Shown: one piece after another, positions 25,453 to 34,509 of the stretch
How positions within the stretch are numbered: the first letter of the stretch is position 1
Layout of the letters: each line of letters starts with the position of its first letter
Assembly (NCBI RefSeq): GCF_000732725.1
Contig: NZ_JPNB01000001.1
Span: forward strand, 1,798,001-1,862,000
Reading direction: 5' to 3'
Source: Kineothrix alysoides
Lineage (GTDB): Bacteria; Bacillota; Clostridia; Lachnospirales; Lachnospiraceae
DNA: 64,000 nt
The notes under the pieces: model-generated
What the model was told of the DNA's origin: nothing
The model's input: only the letters and a program-made list of their open reading frames with translations
Database searches by the model: none
Made by a program: the position numbers and the translations under genes

Positions 25453-26511
25453 CTATTTAAATGTAAAGGTTAACTTTACCGGTTGATGATCTGAATATTG
25501 AAATTCTGTAGATATAACATTTACATTTTGTACTTGTATATTATTAGATACAATAAATCCATCAATGATATACATTTGTGAATTTTCATAGGAGCCCGTA
25601 TATGGTTCATTTAACAGACGGCATGTAGGGATACTATCATCTACTGCAATAGAAAATGTATCCGGTATATCCTCATTTCTAATAATTCCAGGCATCCAAT
25701 TTCCTTGTTCTACTATTGGATATTGCTTATATCCTTCAAACATTTGATTAAAATCTCCGCCTGCAATAACATAATTACCTTTTTCATATTCTTTTTCAAG
25801 GATATCCGCCAGCATTTTACTTTGCGCAAGCTTGCCCGCTCCACTGTCATAAGCTTCCAGATGTAAATTAAATAATACAAGCTCTTTCTCTGTACCCTCT
25901 ATTGGAATTCTGGCCTCAAGAAGAGCACGTTTTAGATTACATATCTTAAGCGGCCATTGAAAAGATTCAGGAAGTGAAATTCGTGAAGCAGAATTCACTT
26001 CTAAATCTGTTAAAGTAACTAATCCAGCCTCTACATGTCCCATTGTCGGAATGGGATACGGTATATAATCACACTTAAAGTTATAGGAAAACATGCCCGG
26101 CATTTGTAAGGCTTCCTCTAAATATTGCATTTCATCTATATGATAAGAACGTTTGGAATCTATATCGACTTCCTGAAGGAAATAAATATCCGCAGGATTA
26201 CTCTTCATGACATTTGCATTTCCTAATAAATTTTCTTCCACAACCGCCTTATTGTCCGGCCTAACTTTTGTTCCTCCATCCATAAAAAAGTCCTCTGTGC
26301 TGCCTAAAGCGGAGTAACCTATATTATATGTAATAACCGTTAATTCCGTATCTTGATTTACTTTTTTATCTCCATTTGATGCGGAAATCACCTCTACGGC
26401 AGAAGGACGATATTCACGTATAGTAAGAAACGCAATGCCCCCTGCAGATAGCCCTAAAAGTATGAGGATGATTACAGCACAGCATTTTACAATTTGGTTG
26501 ATTCTTTTCAT
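25453..26511 (-). CDS. Endonuclease/exonuclease/phosphatase family protein, membrane-anchored
   Basis: Protein of 352 residues with an N-terminal membrane segment (VIILILLGLSAGGIAFLTI, about 13-31), so the catalytic domain is probably outside the cell. EEP-fold motifs are present: TYNIGY, FLQEVD with the metal-binding Glu, LFNLHLEAYDSG, GGDFNQ, and DHQPV at the C-terminus with the catalytic His. The family includes DNases, sphingomyelinases and inositol-phosphate phosphatases; the long insert before GHVEAG does not decide the substrate. A clear promoter was not identified. Confidence 0.85.
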   Translation of the reverse strand: MKRINQIVKCCAVIILILLGLSAGGIAFLTIREYRPSAVEVISASNGDKKVNQDTELTVITYNIGYSALGSTEDFFMDGGTKVRPDNKAVVEENLLGNANVMKSNPADIYFLQEVDIDSKRSYHIDEMQYLEEALQMPGMFSYNFKCDYIPYPIPTMGHVEAGLVTLTDLEVNSASRISLPESFQWPLKICNLKRALLEARIPIEGTEKELVLFNLHLEAYDSGAGKLAQSKMLADILEKEYEKGNYVIAGGDFNQMFEGYKQYPIVEQGNWMPGIIRNEDIPDTFSIAVDDSIPTCRLLNEPYTGSYENSQMYIIDGFIVSNNIQVQNVNVISTEFQYSDHQPVKLTFTFK

Positions 26512-26676
26512 ATTCTTTTTCTCCTTCTTAATATCCGTATATTTTTCTTTCCGATATATTTATTTTCAGTTCATTCACCAGAACCTATTTTAATTAATCC
26601 TGTTTCTTATTTGCCAATAACATACAAATATCATAGAATATTCATTTCCTTATGGTTCCGGACAATAAATAAAAAT

Positions 26677-26740
26677 AATATGCCTCCCTGTAACAGACCG
26701 TTTAAATCTAAAAACAGTTTATTACAAGGAGAAGCATATT
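26677..26740 (-). terminator. Terminator after the lysophospholipase gene
   Basis: An extended imperfect stem (AATATGCxTCC with GGAxxxGCATATT at the base and TGTAA/TTACA inside) lies 34 bp past the stop at 26774. On the minus strand it is followed by ATTTTTATTTATTG. Confidence 0.6.
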
Positions 26741-26773
26741 TTTATGGAAAGAAAAAGTACACTAATGCCGCCT

Positions 26774-27700
26774 TTATTTCAAATCAAGCCACTCTATTAC
26801 ATCCTTCATAACTTCATCTTTATTAATTTCATTCAGCATCTCATGTCTGCCGTCAGGATATAACTTCATAGTCACGTCCTGTATACCTGCTTTCTTATAG
26901 GTATTATAAAGCTTCCTGACACCTTTTCCGGCACTGCCGACAGGATCTTTGTCTCCCGAAAAGATATAGATAGGCAGCTTTTTAGGTATCAAGACAATGT
27001 TTTTTGCTTTATCGATTTCTTTCAGACCTTTCATAAAATCATAGAAAAATCCCGCCGAAAAAATTCCTCCACAATATGGATCATTTACATATTTATCAAC
27101 TTCGTCCTTGTCTCTGCTCAACCAGTCAAATTCAGTACGGTTCGGCTTAAAGGCATTATTAAAGCTTCCGAAGGAAAGCTTGTTCATCCTTACGCTTTTG
27201 GCTTTTCTGCCGTTCTTTTTCACCTCTTGGCCGGCAGCAAGAAATCCAAAGTTATGTAAAAGTGCTGCTCTTCCACTGGAACCGGAGAGGATTACCCCCT
27301 TTAATTCCCTGCCAAATAGCATAATATACCTCTGAGCAGCAAAGGAACCCATACTGTGACCAAATAGAAATACCGGTAAGTCAGAATGCTCCTCTTTTAT
27401 TATGGTTGTTAACTGGTGCATATCTTTCACTAACCAGTCAAAACCATCTGCTTCAGCCAGATATCCAATATTTTCAAGGCTTCCTGCTGTTTTTCCATGT
27501 CCCCGGTGATCGTTCGCATAGACAATATACCCCTTCTGCGTTAGAAGATCAGCAAACCGTTTATATCTAAGTGCAGTCTCAGCCATTCCATGGGCGATTT
27601 GAACAGCACCCTTGACTTCTGTACCGGAATCAGGGCTCCACTTATAGACAAAAACATTTGCTCTGTCACCTGATTGAAAACTAAAATTTTCTGATAGCAT
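26774..27700 (-). CDS. Alpha/beta hydrolase, lysophospholipase/monoacylglycerol lipase type
   Basis: Serine hydrolase of 308 residues in the hydrolase_4 family. HGMAETALRYKRFADLLTQK and NDHRGHGKTA near the N-terminus are typical of PldB-like enzymes. The nucleophile is Ser in GHSMGS, the acid is Asp in FSGDKDPVG, and the His is in DGRHEMLNE. No signal peptide, so it is cytoplasmic. It probably releases fatty acid from lysophospholipid or monoacylglycerol, and could feed glycerol to the neighbouring glycerol pathway, although it is separately transcribed. Confidence 0.9.
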   Translation of the reverse strand: MLSENFSFQSGDRANVFVYKWSPDSGTEVKGAVQIAHGMAETALRYKRFADLLTQKGYIVYANDHRGHGKTAGSLENIGYLAEADGFDWLVKDMHQLTTIIKEEHSDLPVFLFGHSMGSFAAQRYIMLFGRELKGVILSGSSGRAALLHNFGFLAAGQEVKKNGRKAKSVRMNKLSFGSFNNAFKPNRTEFDWLSRDKDEVDKYVNDPYCGGIFSAGFFYDFMKGLKEIDKAKNIVLIPKKLPIYIFSGDKDPVGSAGKGVRKLYNTYKKAGIQDVTMKLYPDGRHEMLNEINKDEVMKDVIEWLDLK

Positions 27701-27775
27701 ATGATACCCTCTCCTTATCTTTACTGTAATAAATCCTACGAACAGGACAAACTATTATGCCGATTATATAACATT

Positions 27776-27875
27776 ATATCATATTTGCAAGCTCATATGA
27801 TATCGGCACGTCATTCCGGTGATGCGCACCCCCACTATGTTCGATGCTGATATAATGTCTGTCCACATTATATCA
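27776..27875. repeat. Two strong hairpins in the lipase/DhaKL gap
   Basis: ATATCATAT (27776-27784) pairs with ATATGATAT (27795-27803), and TGATATAATGT (27848-27858) with ACATTATATCA (27865-27875). ATTATATCAT recurs between the two. No U-tract follows either stem, so termination is uncertain; they could be a terminator pair for dhaKL or a small palindromic repeat unit. Confidence 0.5.
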
Positions 27876-27896
27876 TGCATATTTGGTTTAACCCTA

Positions 27897-29663
27897 TTAT
27901 GCTATGCTCACACCTTCTGCTATTTCCGTAAATATTACGCCAAGAGCATAGGCGCCGGCATCAGGATGCCCTAAGCTTCTTTCTCCAACAGTTCCCGCAC
28001 GTCCCATCCTCGCCACAATATTCTCTGTTGCTTTTGCACCCGCCGCGGCAGCCTGGGCAGACTTTTCAAAGGCTGCTTTAAAATCGAGACTCTGCATGGC
28101 ACTTTCTGTCCAAGAATCGGCACAGGGAACAAGCGCATCAATTAATGTTTTGTCACCGATAACCGCACCTCTGCCAAAAGAACGCTCTCCCGTACTTTGA
28201 ATTCCCTTCACGGCTGCCTGCATTATTTCTGCAAAATCAGTGATTGACAGAGCAGTCTTCTCTCCTGCACTTTTTCCGGCCGCCCGGAAAGCAGAACCCC
28301 AAATCGGTCCTGAAGCACCGCCGCAATGTTCCATAATAACCATAGAACAAGCGTCTAAGAAATTTCCGATGGTATCCGCTTTTGTATGGAGAATTTCCTT
28401 CCATTCTTTTTTTAACTGCTTGAAGCCCTTTGCCACACTCATGCCAAAATCGCCATCTCCGGCATAGGAATCCAGTTCACAAAAAGGTACTTCATTTTTT
28501 ATAATACATTCGCTCATTTTATCAAGGATATAGACGAGATTTTGTGCGGATAGTATGCCATCCCTTATAACGGAATAAGAAGCATCCGTTTCACATTGAT
28601 AAGAAACATCCTTTGCCTCGTCACTGGCCGCAACCCTGTCTGAATATACTGCTTTTTCAACGGGACCGTCTACTTTAAAACCGGGAGCATCACATTTTTG
28701 CGAAAGTAACTCCGCAAGTTCCTCATCCAGCTTCATAATAGAAACCGAAGCTCCCATCATATCAATACTGGTCATGTAATTTCCAACGAAGGTTCTGTTA
28801 ATCTTTATATTTTTTTTCGCCAGCTCCCGGGTTACCGCATTGTTAAGTAAATATAATTCCTGCAATGGGGTGCTTCCGAATCCGTTCACCAATAATGCGA
28901 CCTCTTCCTCAGAGGAACCATCTACCTTCAAATCTTCCAGTAAAGCAGATACCATTCGTAAAGCCAATTCATCAGCAGTTGCAATCTGTTCTCGTTTGAT
29001 ACCGGGTTCTCCGTGGATTCCTACTCCGTATTCCATCTCCATTTCGCCCATATCAAAGGTTGGGGTTCCTTTTGCCGGAACCGTACAGGAGCTGAAAGCA
29101 AAACCAATACTCCTTACATTCTGTGCTGCTTTTAAAGCAACCTTTTTTACTTCATCAAGGCTCTTTCCCTGCTCCGCACAGGCACCTGCTATTTTATGCA
29201 CCAGTACCGTACCTGCAACGCCCCGGCGGCCTACCGTATATAAGCTGTCCTGAACGGCAATATCATCATCAACCTTGATATAATCCACCAAAATACCGTC
29301 TTCACCGGCCAGATATGCTGCATTTTTAAAATTCATCATATCTCCGCTGTAATTTTTAATAATTAATAAGGTCCCCTTATCACTTGCCGTTTCCTTTATC
29401 GCCTGATATACCTGAATTTGTGAGGGAGAAGCAAATACATCCCCGCATACAGCCGCATCCAGCATACCTCTGCCGACGAAACCCGCATGAGCAGGCTCAT
29501 GTCCGCTGCCGCCTCCGCTGATGAGACTAACTTTATTTTTATCTATATTTTTCTTTTTGATAATTTTATATTTTTCAATAAACTCAAATTCCGGATGCGC
29601 AGATACAATACCATTACACATTTCTTTCACAAAGGTTTCCGGTCTGTTAATAATCTTCTTCAT
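27897..29663 (-). CDS. Dihydroxyacetone kinase, fused DhaK-DhaL (ATP-dependent)
   Basis: Phosphorylates dihydroxyacetone to DHAP in the cytoplasm. A DhaK domain covers about residues 1-330, with GGGSGHEPAHAGFVG and the GIHGEPG segment that carries the substrate-binding His. A linker follows, then DhaL at about 385-585 with DGDFGMSVAKGF and GGASGPIWGSAFRAAG, which bind ADP-Mg. The single-chain form of 588 residues uses ATP rather than the PTS. I start at 29663 (GGGGTGATTAT before ATG) rather than 14 codons upstream, inside the previous gene. It begins 10 bp after the glycerol dehydrogenase stop, forming one operon. Confidence 0.94.
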   Translation of the reverse strand: MKKIINRPETFVKEMCNGIVSAHPEFEFIEKYKIIKKKNIDKNKVSLISGGGSGHEPAHAGFVGRGMLDAAVCGDVFASPSQIQVYQAIKETASDKGTLLIIKNYSGDMMNFKNAAYLAGEDGILVDYIKVDDDIAVQDSLYTVGRRGVAGTVLVHKIAGACAEQGKSLDEVKKVALKAAQNVRSIGFAFSSCTVPAKGTPTFDMGEMEMEYGVGIHGEPGIKREQIATADELALRMVSALLEDLKVDGSSEEEVALLVNGFGSTPLQELYLLNNAVTRELAKKNIKINRTFVGNYMTSIDMMGASVSIMKLDEELAELLSQKCDAPGFKVDGPVEKAVYSDRVAASDEAKDVSYQCETDASYSVIRDGILSAQNLVYILDKMSECIIKNEVPFCELDSYAGDGDFGMSVAKGFKQLKKEWKEILHTKADTIGNFLDACSMVIMEHCGGASGPIWGSAFRAAGKSAGEKTALSITDFAEIMQAAVKGIQSTGERSFGRGAVIGDKTLIDALVPCADSWTESAMQSLDFKAAFEKSAQAAAAGAKATENIVARMGRAGTVGERSLGHPDAGAYALGVIFTEIAEGVSIA

Positions 29664-29673
29664 ATAATCACCC

Positions 29674-30801
29674 CTATCGTCTTTTATAAGCTTTACCCAA
29701 AGCATCAGCCGTAATAATAGCCGCAGCTACTGCTTCTTCCGTAACAGGGAAAGGCATGGAATAGATGGACTCACCCTCCGCACAGGTTTTTTTTGCCACC
29801 AGCAGCAGTTCTTCCCGGGAAATGGAATCAACACCGATATCAGGCAGGCAGATTGGCAATCCTATCTTCTCGCAGAAATCCATTACTTCATTCAATTCTT
29901 CTTCCGGTGCATTTTCCAAGACCAACTGTGCAATGGTACCAAACGCAACTTTTTCTCCATGGAAATACTTATGGGTGCCTTCCAGAATCGTTAGTCCATT
30001 GTGAATTGCATGGGCTGCAGCAAGACCTCCGCTTTCAAATCCCAAGCCGGACAAAAGTATATTAGTTTCAATAATATTTTCCAACGCTTCCGTTACTATG
30101 TTATTGTCACAGGCAATCTTTGCTTTATAACCATCCGCCAACAAGCTTTGATAGCATAAGGTTGCCAAAGCCAATGCCGTGTTCGTTCCCTTGGCCTCTT
30201 TACAAGCGCCTTCCCGGAAGCCGCAGGGTAAGCCGGCATTCACATTTGCATAGGCTTTTGCAGTTGCTCTTGCCTCAAAATAAGTTGAAAGTGCATCTCC
30301 CATGCCGGAGACCAGAAAGCGGACCGGTGCTTTTGCAATCACTGTCGTATCAATGAGTACTACATTGGGATTCTGCTTAAAATAAGCATAATCATCAAAG
30401 GAACCGTCCGGGGTGTATAGTACCGCAGAATGGCTGGTCGGTGCATCCGTTGCCGCAATGGTTGGGACGATAATAAGGCTATCTCCTTTTGCCACACATT
30501 TTGCCGTATCAATGGCCTTACCGCCGCCTAAACCAATCGTACATGCACAGCCATTGTCTTTTGTCAACTTTTGCAAGCGCTCTACTTCAACTCTGGAGCA
30601 TTCCCCGCAGAATCCACTCTCCACAAAGGTAATCTGAAATTTTTCTGCCGTAGCGTCCAATTTACTCTTTACTCTTAAAACATCCTCCGGATGCGCAATC
30701 AGAAGCGCTGACTTTCCGAATTCCTTAACAAAGTAACCAAGATTTAATAGCTCATCTTCTCCCTGTACATATTTTGACGGACAAATAAATGCTTTTCTCA
30801 T
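29674..30801 (-). CDS. gldA: Glycerol dehydrogenase (iron/zinc-type alcohol dehydrogenase fold)
   Basis: NAD-dependent enzyme of 375 residues oxidising glycerol to dihydroxyacetone. GLGGGKAIDTAK (90-101) is the NAD pyrophosphate-binding turn, and TIAATDAPTS follows. The metal ligands D169, H264 and H281 (in GMGDALST, AAHAIHNG and YFHGEKVAFG) match GldA. AAAGGAGATATTT precedes the ATG. With the DhaKL kinase 10 bp downstream it makes a complete glycerol-to-DHAP route, and the divergent PocR/AraC regulator is its likely activator. Confidence 0.94.
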   Translation of the reverse strand: MRKAFICPSKYVQGEDELLNLGYFVKEFGKSALLIAHPEDVLRVKSKLDATAEKFQITFVESGFCGECSRVEVERLQKLTKDNGCACTIGLGGGKAIDTAKCVAKGDSLIIVPTIAATDAPTSHSAVLYTPDGSFDDYAYFKQNPNVVLIDTTVIAKAPVRFLVSGMGDALSTYFEARATAKAYANVNAGLPCGFREGACKEAKGTNTALALATLCYQSLLADGYKAKIACDNNIVTEALENIIETNILLSGLGFESGGLAAAHAIHNGLTILEGTHKYFHGEKVAFGTIAQLVLENAPEEELNEVMDFCEKIGLPICLPDIGVDSISREELLLVAKKTCAEGESIYSMPFPVTEEAVAAAIITADALGKAYKRR

Positions 30802-31098
30802 AAATATCTCCTTTCATACCTTGACTATTGATTGCAGCTTTCAAGCTCTCATACATACCCCAGACTTACCTGTGATACTGTTCAATAAAAATGAAAAATG
30901 TTTTTTCACTTTTACATGTAAATTAACTTTGTTTTCATCAATTATTATAATAAGTTCCACTTGAAATAGCATTAAACTATACAATACAACTATAAGAATA
31001 AAAGATAGAAATATCCGGTTTTTCATATGATTTTTCAAAGCTGTTATTAATTTAACTATTACTGTTCACTCCATTACCAGCAACGCATGATTTTTGAA

Positions 31099-31210
31099 AT
31101 GCAGAATTAATTTCTGCATGTAAGTTCGCTCTGCAAAGCAGAAATTATCTCTTGAATCACGTTCTTACGCAGCCTAACAGCAAGTGTTAATCTACTGTAT
31201 AAACAGTAGA
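31099..31210. promoter_or_regulatory. Palindromes in the gldA-pocR intergenic region
   Basis: A 21-bp palindrome (31099-31119, ATGCAGAA...TTCTGCAT) and CTACTGT-ATAA-ACAGTAG (31193-31210) lie between the divergent glycerol genes. CTGCAAAGCAG (31131-31141) echoes the first. They are candidate sites for the PocR/AraC regulator or a catabolite control protein. 30802-31098 shows no gene. Confidence 0.5.
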
Positions 31211-31244
31211 AAAAAATCTTCTATTTTAGGATTTTTAATGCTGT

Positions 31245-31273
31245 TGACTGTTATCTAAAGACAATATATAATG
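31245..31273 (+). promoter_or_regulatory. Promoter of the PocR/AraC regulator gene
   Basis: TTGACT (31245-31250) and TATAAT (31268-31273) are 17 bp apart, 73 bp before the ATG. The CTACTGT/ACAGTAG palindrome lies 35 bp upstream of the -35 box. Confidence 0.75.
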
Positions 31274-31345
31274 GTGTTATGTAGCACTTAGTGCAATATT
31301 TTTCCATTCTGTCCATTCACAAAAAATCCAAATTGGAGGGCTAAT

Positions 31346-32314
31346 ATGCGGCCAAGTTTTAGTAAAATTGATCAAATTATCAACCCCATTAAATTTCAAA
31401 AAATTCAGGATGACATAGCCTCTGCTACAGACCTTGCTTTGATTACGGTTGATTATAAAGGAAAACCCCTGACAAAGCACAGCAATTGCAGTGACTTTTG
31501 CCAAAAGGTCCGTTCTTCAAACTATGGGATTTACTGTGAAAAATGCGATTCACACGGTGGTCTGGAAGCTGCAAGGCTTAGAAAACCCTATATCTATATC
31601 TGCCATTTCGGTTTGATTGATTTTGCCATTCCCATTATAGTTAAGGATCTGTACATAGGCGCTTTCATGGCCGGTCAGGTATTATTATCTCCGCAAGATC
31701 TGGCGGAGACCCCTGAACCTATTCTCCCGGGCGTCCAAAGTAAGTGGGAATCTATTGATAAAAACCTGAAAGAAGCTTTTGATACCTTACCTGTTATGTC
31801 TCTTGATAAAATCACCGCTTTGGCTAATATGCTGCTGCATATTGTTAATTATTGTGTTGAAGAGGCTGAATTAAAAGCTTTACTAGCTCACCGCTCGGGA
31901 AAAGCTTCGAACAACACCTACGCCGAAACCGGAGAAGATGACTACTTCATCAGTACAATTAAAAGGCATCCCAGAAAAGGAGCCGATCAGTTGATTCAGC
32001 CTGCTTTGGCTTATATTAAAAAGCATCCGGAAGAAAAAATCACCCTTGAAAAAATGGCTGCCTTATGTAATATTTCTCCAAGCTATTTCAGCAAACTGTT
32101 TGCAAAAGAAAACAGGGGAAATCTATCTGATTATGTGAATAAAACAAGAATAGAACTCGCAAAGGAGCTGCTTCTTAATTCCGACTGGAACATACGGACC
32201 ATTGCGGCGCATATAGGCTACGATGACAGCGGATATTTTATTAAAATATTCAAGAAACTTACAAATAAAACACCGCTTGAATACCGCAACAGCAAAGAAA
32301 ACCCTATCGGATAG
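31346..32314 (+). CDS. PocR-domain AraC family transcriptional activator
   Basis: Regulator of 322 residues. An N-terminal PocR ligand-binding domain (about 10-175) carries SDFCQKVRSS, YCEKCDSHGG and AFMAGQVLL, the cysteine-bearing PocR pattern. An AraC double helix-turn-helix (about 215-315) has SPSYFSKLFAKENRGN and TIAAHIGYDDSGYFIKIFKK. PocR domains bind small polyols such as glycerol or 1,2-propanediol, and the divergent gldA-dhaKL operon is the clear target. TTGGAGGGCTAAT precedes the ATG. Activation by glycerol or dihydroxyacetone is inferred. Confidence 0.9.
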   Translation: MRPSFSKIDQIINPIKFQKIQDDIASATDLALITVDYKGKPLTKHSNCSDFCQKVRSSNYGIYCEKCDSHGGLEAARLRKPYIYICHFGLIDFAIPIIVKDLYIGAFMAGQVLLSPQDLAETPEPILPGVQSKWESIDKNLKEAFDTLPVMSLDKITALANMLLHIVNYCVEEAELKALLAHRSGKASNNTYAETGEDDYFISTIKRHPRKGADQLIQPALAYIKKHPEEKITLEKMAALCNISPSYFSKLFAKENRGNLSDYVNKTRIELAKELLLNSDWNIRTIAAHIGYDDSGYFIKIFKKLTNKTPLEYRNSKENPIG

Positions 32315-32330
32315 CTTAGATATTAAAATA

Positions 32331-32381
32331 AAAATCCCAAGTAAGAACCGGTAATTTACCTTAATTCTTGCTGGGGATTTT
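32331..32381 (+). terminator. Long hairpin terminator after the PocR/AraC gene
   Basis: AAAATCCC (32331-32338) pairs with GGGATTTT (32374-32381), with inner GTAAGAA/TTCTTGC and GGTAA/TTACC helices. It begins 17 bp after the stop codon and can function in both directions. Confidence 0.8.
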
Positions 32382-32545
32382 CAATATTAATTACTGTCTG
32401 ATTCAGTCGTGTCCTCTGATTGGTAATATCATCCATTCTGTTCCTGCAGCTTACGACCAATCAGCAATGATTTCCTTTTATCGTGCTGCAATGCCCTACC
32501 TTTTTATCTGAAATTTATCAGAACGGGTTGGCGGTTATAAAATTC

Positions 32546-32935
32546 TTATACCATAACCCTTACTAATTCTTTTACTTTTGCATCAATTGTCTTTATGACC
32601 TGAATGAATTCCTCGTCACTCTTACCTGTTGGATCATCAAGCCCCCAATCCTCACGGTGTTTGCAGGGAAGGTATGGACACTGTACATTACAGCCCATTG
32701 TAATAACAATATCCACAGGCGGAATATCGGATAATAGCTTGGAATACTGCGTCTTTTCCATATCAATCCCATAAAGTTCTTTCATAAGCCTCACAGCATC
32801 TTGATTGATTTGCGGCTTTTTTTCCGTTCCGGCTGAATAGCTCTCCAACGCATCCCCTGCCAAATGCTTGCAAAGGGCTTCCGCAATTTGTGAGCGGCAG
32901 GAATTATGCACACAAATAAACGCGACCTTTTTCAT
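32546..32935 (-). CDS. arsC: Arsenate reductase, thioredoxin-coupled (low-molecular-weight PTP fold)
   Basis: Reduces arsenate to arsenite for export. C8-x5-R14 followed by S15 (CVHNSCRS) is the phosphatase-like anion loop, C82 and nearby C86/C91 (GCNVQCPYLPC) supply the disulfide relay, and D100-D101-P is the conserved acid loop. The length of 129 residues is normal. It is the last gene of the arsR-acr3 operon, 66 bp after the preceding gene. Electrons would come from thioredoxin. Confidence 0.93.
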   Translation of the reverse strand: MKKVAFICVHNSCRSQIAEALCKHLAGDALESYSAGTEKKPQINQDAVRLMKELYGIDMEKTQYSKLLSDIPPVDIVITMGCNVQCPYLPCKHREDWGLDDPTGKSDEEFIQVIKTIDAKVKELVRVMV

Positions 32936-33001
32936 ATCTGTTTCCCTCTCTTCCCTTCCTCCGATAGTCCCAATGCTGCAGAAAGTTTATCACTATTATT
33001 T

Positions 33002-33463
33002 TCATCTACAGCCCATACTTTCATTCTCCGTTAACCCTAGAATGGATTCAATGATTTCTGCCGCAATCTTCACGGCGTTCGGACATACTTGGCGAATAAC
33101 AGGCAAAGCCTTTTCTTTATCACAGTTTTTCAAATCAAATCCCAAAAGCTCACGGCAGTTTGTAGATTGATTACGCTCAACAAATCGGCGTTCAAACTCC
33201 TGCACCAATTCAAATACTTTTTCTTTGGACTGATTGTCATGCGGCAGATACTTCCCGTATTTCAAACCGATTAGCATGTATGCACCTGTAACTGCACCAC
33301 ATGTTTCACCCAGTCTGCCCATTCCCGCCGCAAAACCACAAGATAGTTTCAATGCCGTTTCTTTCTCCAATCCAAATTCCTCACAATAAGCAGACAGAAT
33401 TGCTTGTGAGCAGTCAAATCCACTATTAAAACATGCTAACGCTTCATTTACTTTGCTTTTCAT
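33002..33463 (-). CDS. C_GCAxxG_C_C family protein
   Basis: Cysteine-rich redox protein of 153 residues. CSQAILSAYCEEFG, SCGFAAGMGRLGETCGAVTG and later NCRELLG, NCDKEKA and QVCPNAV follow the C_GCAxxG_C_C pattern. Members may bind metal or use a dithiol relay; the function is not established, but they occur in arsenic and selenium operons. The ATG at 33463 overlaps the stop of the arsenite exporter gene (ATGA) and follows AAAGGGTGG. It lies between acr3 and arsC, suggesting a redox or metalloid-handling role. Confidence 0.87.
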   Translation of the reverse strand: MKSKVNEALACFNSGFDCSQAILSAYCEEFGLEKETALKLSCGFAAGMGRLGETCGAVTGAYMLIGLKYGKYLPHDNQSKEKVFELVQEFERRFVERNQSTNCRELLGFDLKNCDKEKALPVIRQVCPNAVKIAAEIIESILGLTENESMGCR

Positions 33464-34509
33464 TTTCCAAACCACCCTTTTGTACGATTTACAACATTGA
33501 CAAGAATAAGCATAACAGGTACTTCGGTTAGTACACCGACGGTGCAGACAAGCACAACGGGCGAGGTTGGGCCATATAGGGCAATCGCTACCGCTACCGC
33601 CAGTTCAAAAAAGTCCGACGCACCGATCAGCGCTGCGGGAGCTGCTATGCCGTGCGGCTGTTTACACACCTTGCACATGATATAGGCAAATGCGGCCGTG
33701 ATAACATTTTGCAGAATTAATGGCACTGCTATAAGCAATACATGAATCGGATTGCTTAAAATGGCATCGCCTTGAAAGGTAAAGATGATAATTAGGGTGA
33801 GAAGTAACCCGGCAGTGGTAATCCCGTCAAACTTAGAAACAAAATTTTCATTGAAATATTGAACGCCATTCTTCTTTATAACAATACTTCTTGTCAAAGC
33901 TCCGCCTATGAGAGGTATTACAACAAACAATACAATGGATACAAACAGCGTATCCCAAGGCACAAACATATCATTTACGTCAAGTAAGAAAGATACAATA
34001 GGTACAAATGCTACAAGGATAATGAGATCGTTAACCGCCACTTGTACAAGCGTATGTGCCGGGTCACCCTTTGTAAGATTGCTCCAAACAAATACCATTG
34101 CCGTACAAGGGGCTGCTCCCAGTAACACAGCTCCAGCAACATAGTTCTTCGCGATATCCGCAGGGATTAAATTCTTGAATACCACATAAAAAAAGAACGT
34201 AGCCAACCCAAACATCAAAAATGGCTTAATCAGCCAACTTGTTCCACTTGAGATAAGTAGGCCCTGAGGATTTTTCCGTACATTTTTAATGGATTGAAAA
34301 TCCACCTTCATCATCATGGGGTAGATCATAATCCATATCAACAAGGCAATAGGTATGGATATTTGAGCATACTCAAAACGTCCCAAGAAATCGGGAACAG
34401 CAGGAAGGATTTTACCGATTAATATACCTGCCGCCATGCAGAGCAATACCCATACGGTCAAATACTTTTCAAAGAAACCAATCCCTTGCTTTTTCTTATT
34501 TTTTTCCAC
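33460..34509 (-). CDS. acr3: Arsenite efflux transporter, ACR3 family
   Basis: Ten-helix membrane transporter of 349 residues that expels arsenite. The ACR3 hallmarks are clear: LGAAPCTAMVFVWS with the essential Cys in helix 4, and later GASDFFELAVAVAIALYG with the conserved Glu. I choose the GTG start at 34507-34509 because AGGGAG lies upstream and it overlaps arsR by only 14 bp; a longer frame to 34596 would run far into arsR. Operon order: arsR, acr3, C_GCAxxG_C_C protein, arsC. Confidence 0.93.
   Translation of the reverse strand: MEKNKKKQGIGFFEKYLTVWVLLCMAAGILIGKILPAVPDFLGRFEYAQISIPIALLIWIMIYPMMMKVDFQSIKNVRKNPQGLLISSGTSWLIKPFLMFGLATFFFYVVFKNLIPADIAKNYVAGAVLLGAAPCTAMVFVWSNLTKGDPAHTLVQVAVNDLIILVAFVPIVSFLLDVNDMFVPWDTLFVSIVLFVVIPLIGGALTRSIVIKKNGVQYFNENFVSKFDGITTAGLLLTLIIIFTFQGDAILSNPIHVLLIAVPLILQNVITAAFAYIMCKVCKQPHGIAAPAALIGASDFFELAVAVAIALYGPTSPVVLVCTVGVLTEVPVMLILVNVVNRTKGWFGK

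Noticed and set aside
26494-26811. 105-residue plus-strand frame between two genes
   Set aside because: It overlaps the ends of two well-supported genes and a terminator and has no protein-like features.
30841-31038. 65-residue hydrophobic frame upstream of gldA
   Set aside because: No ribosome site and AT-rich; it lies in a regulatory region between divergent genes.
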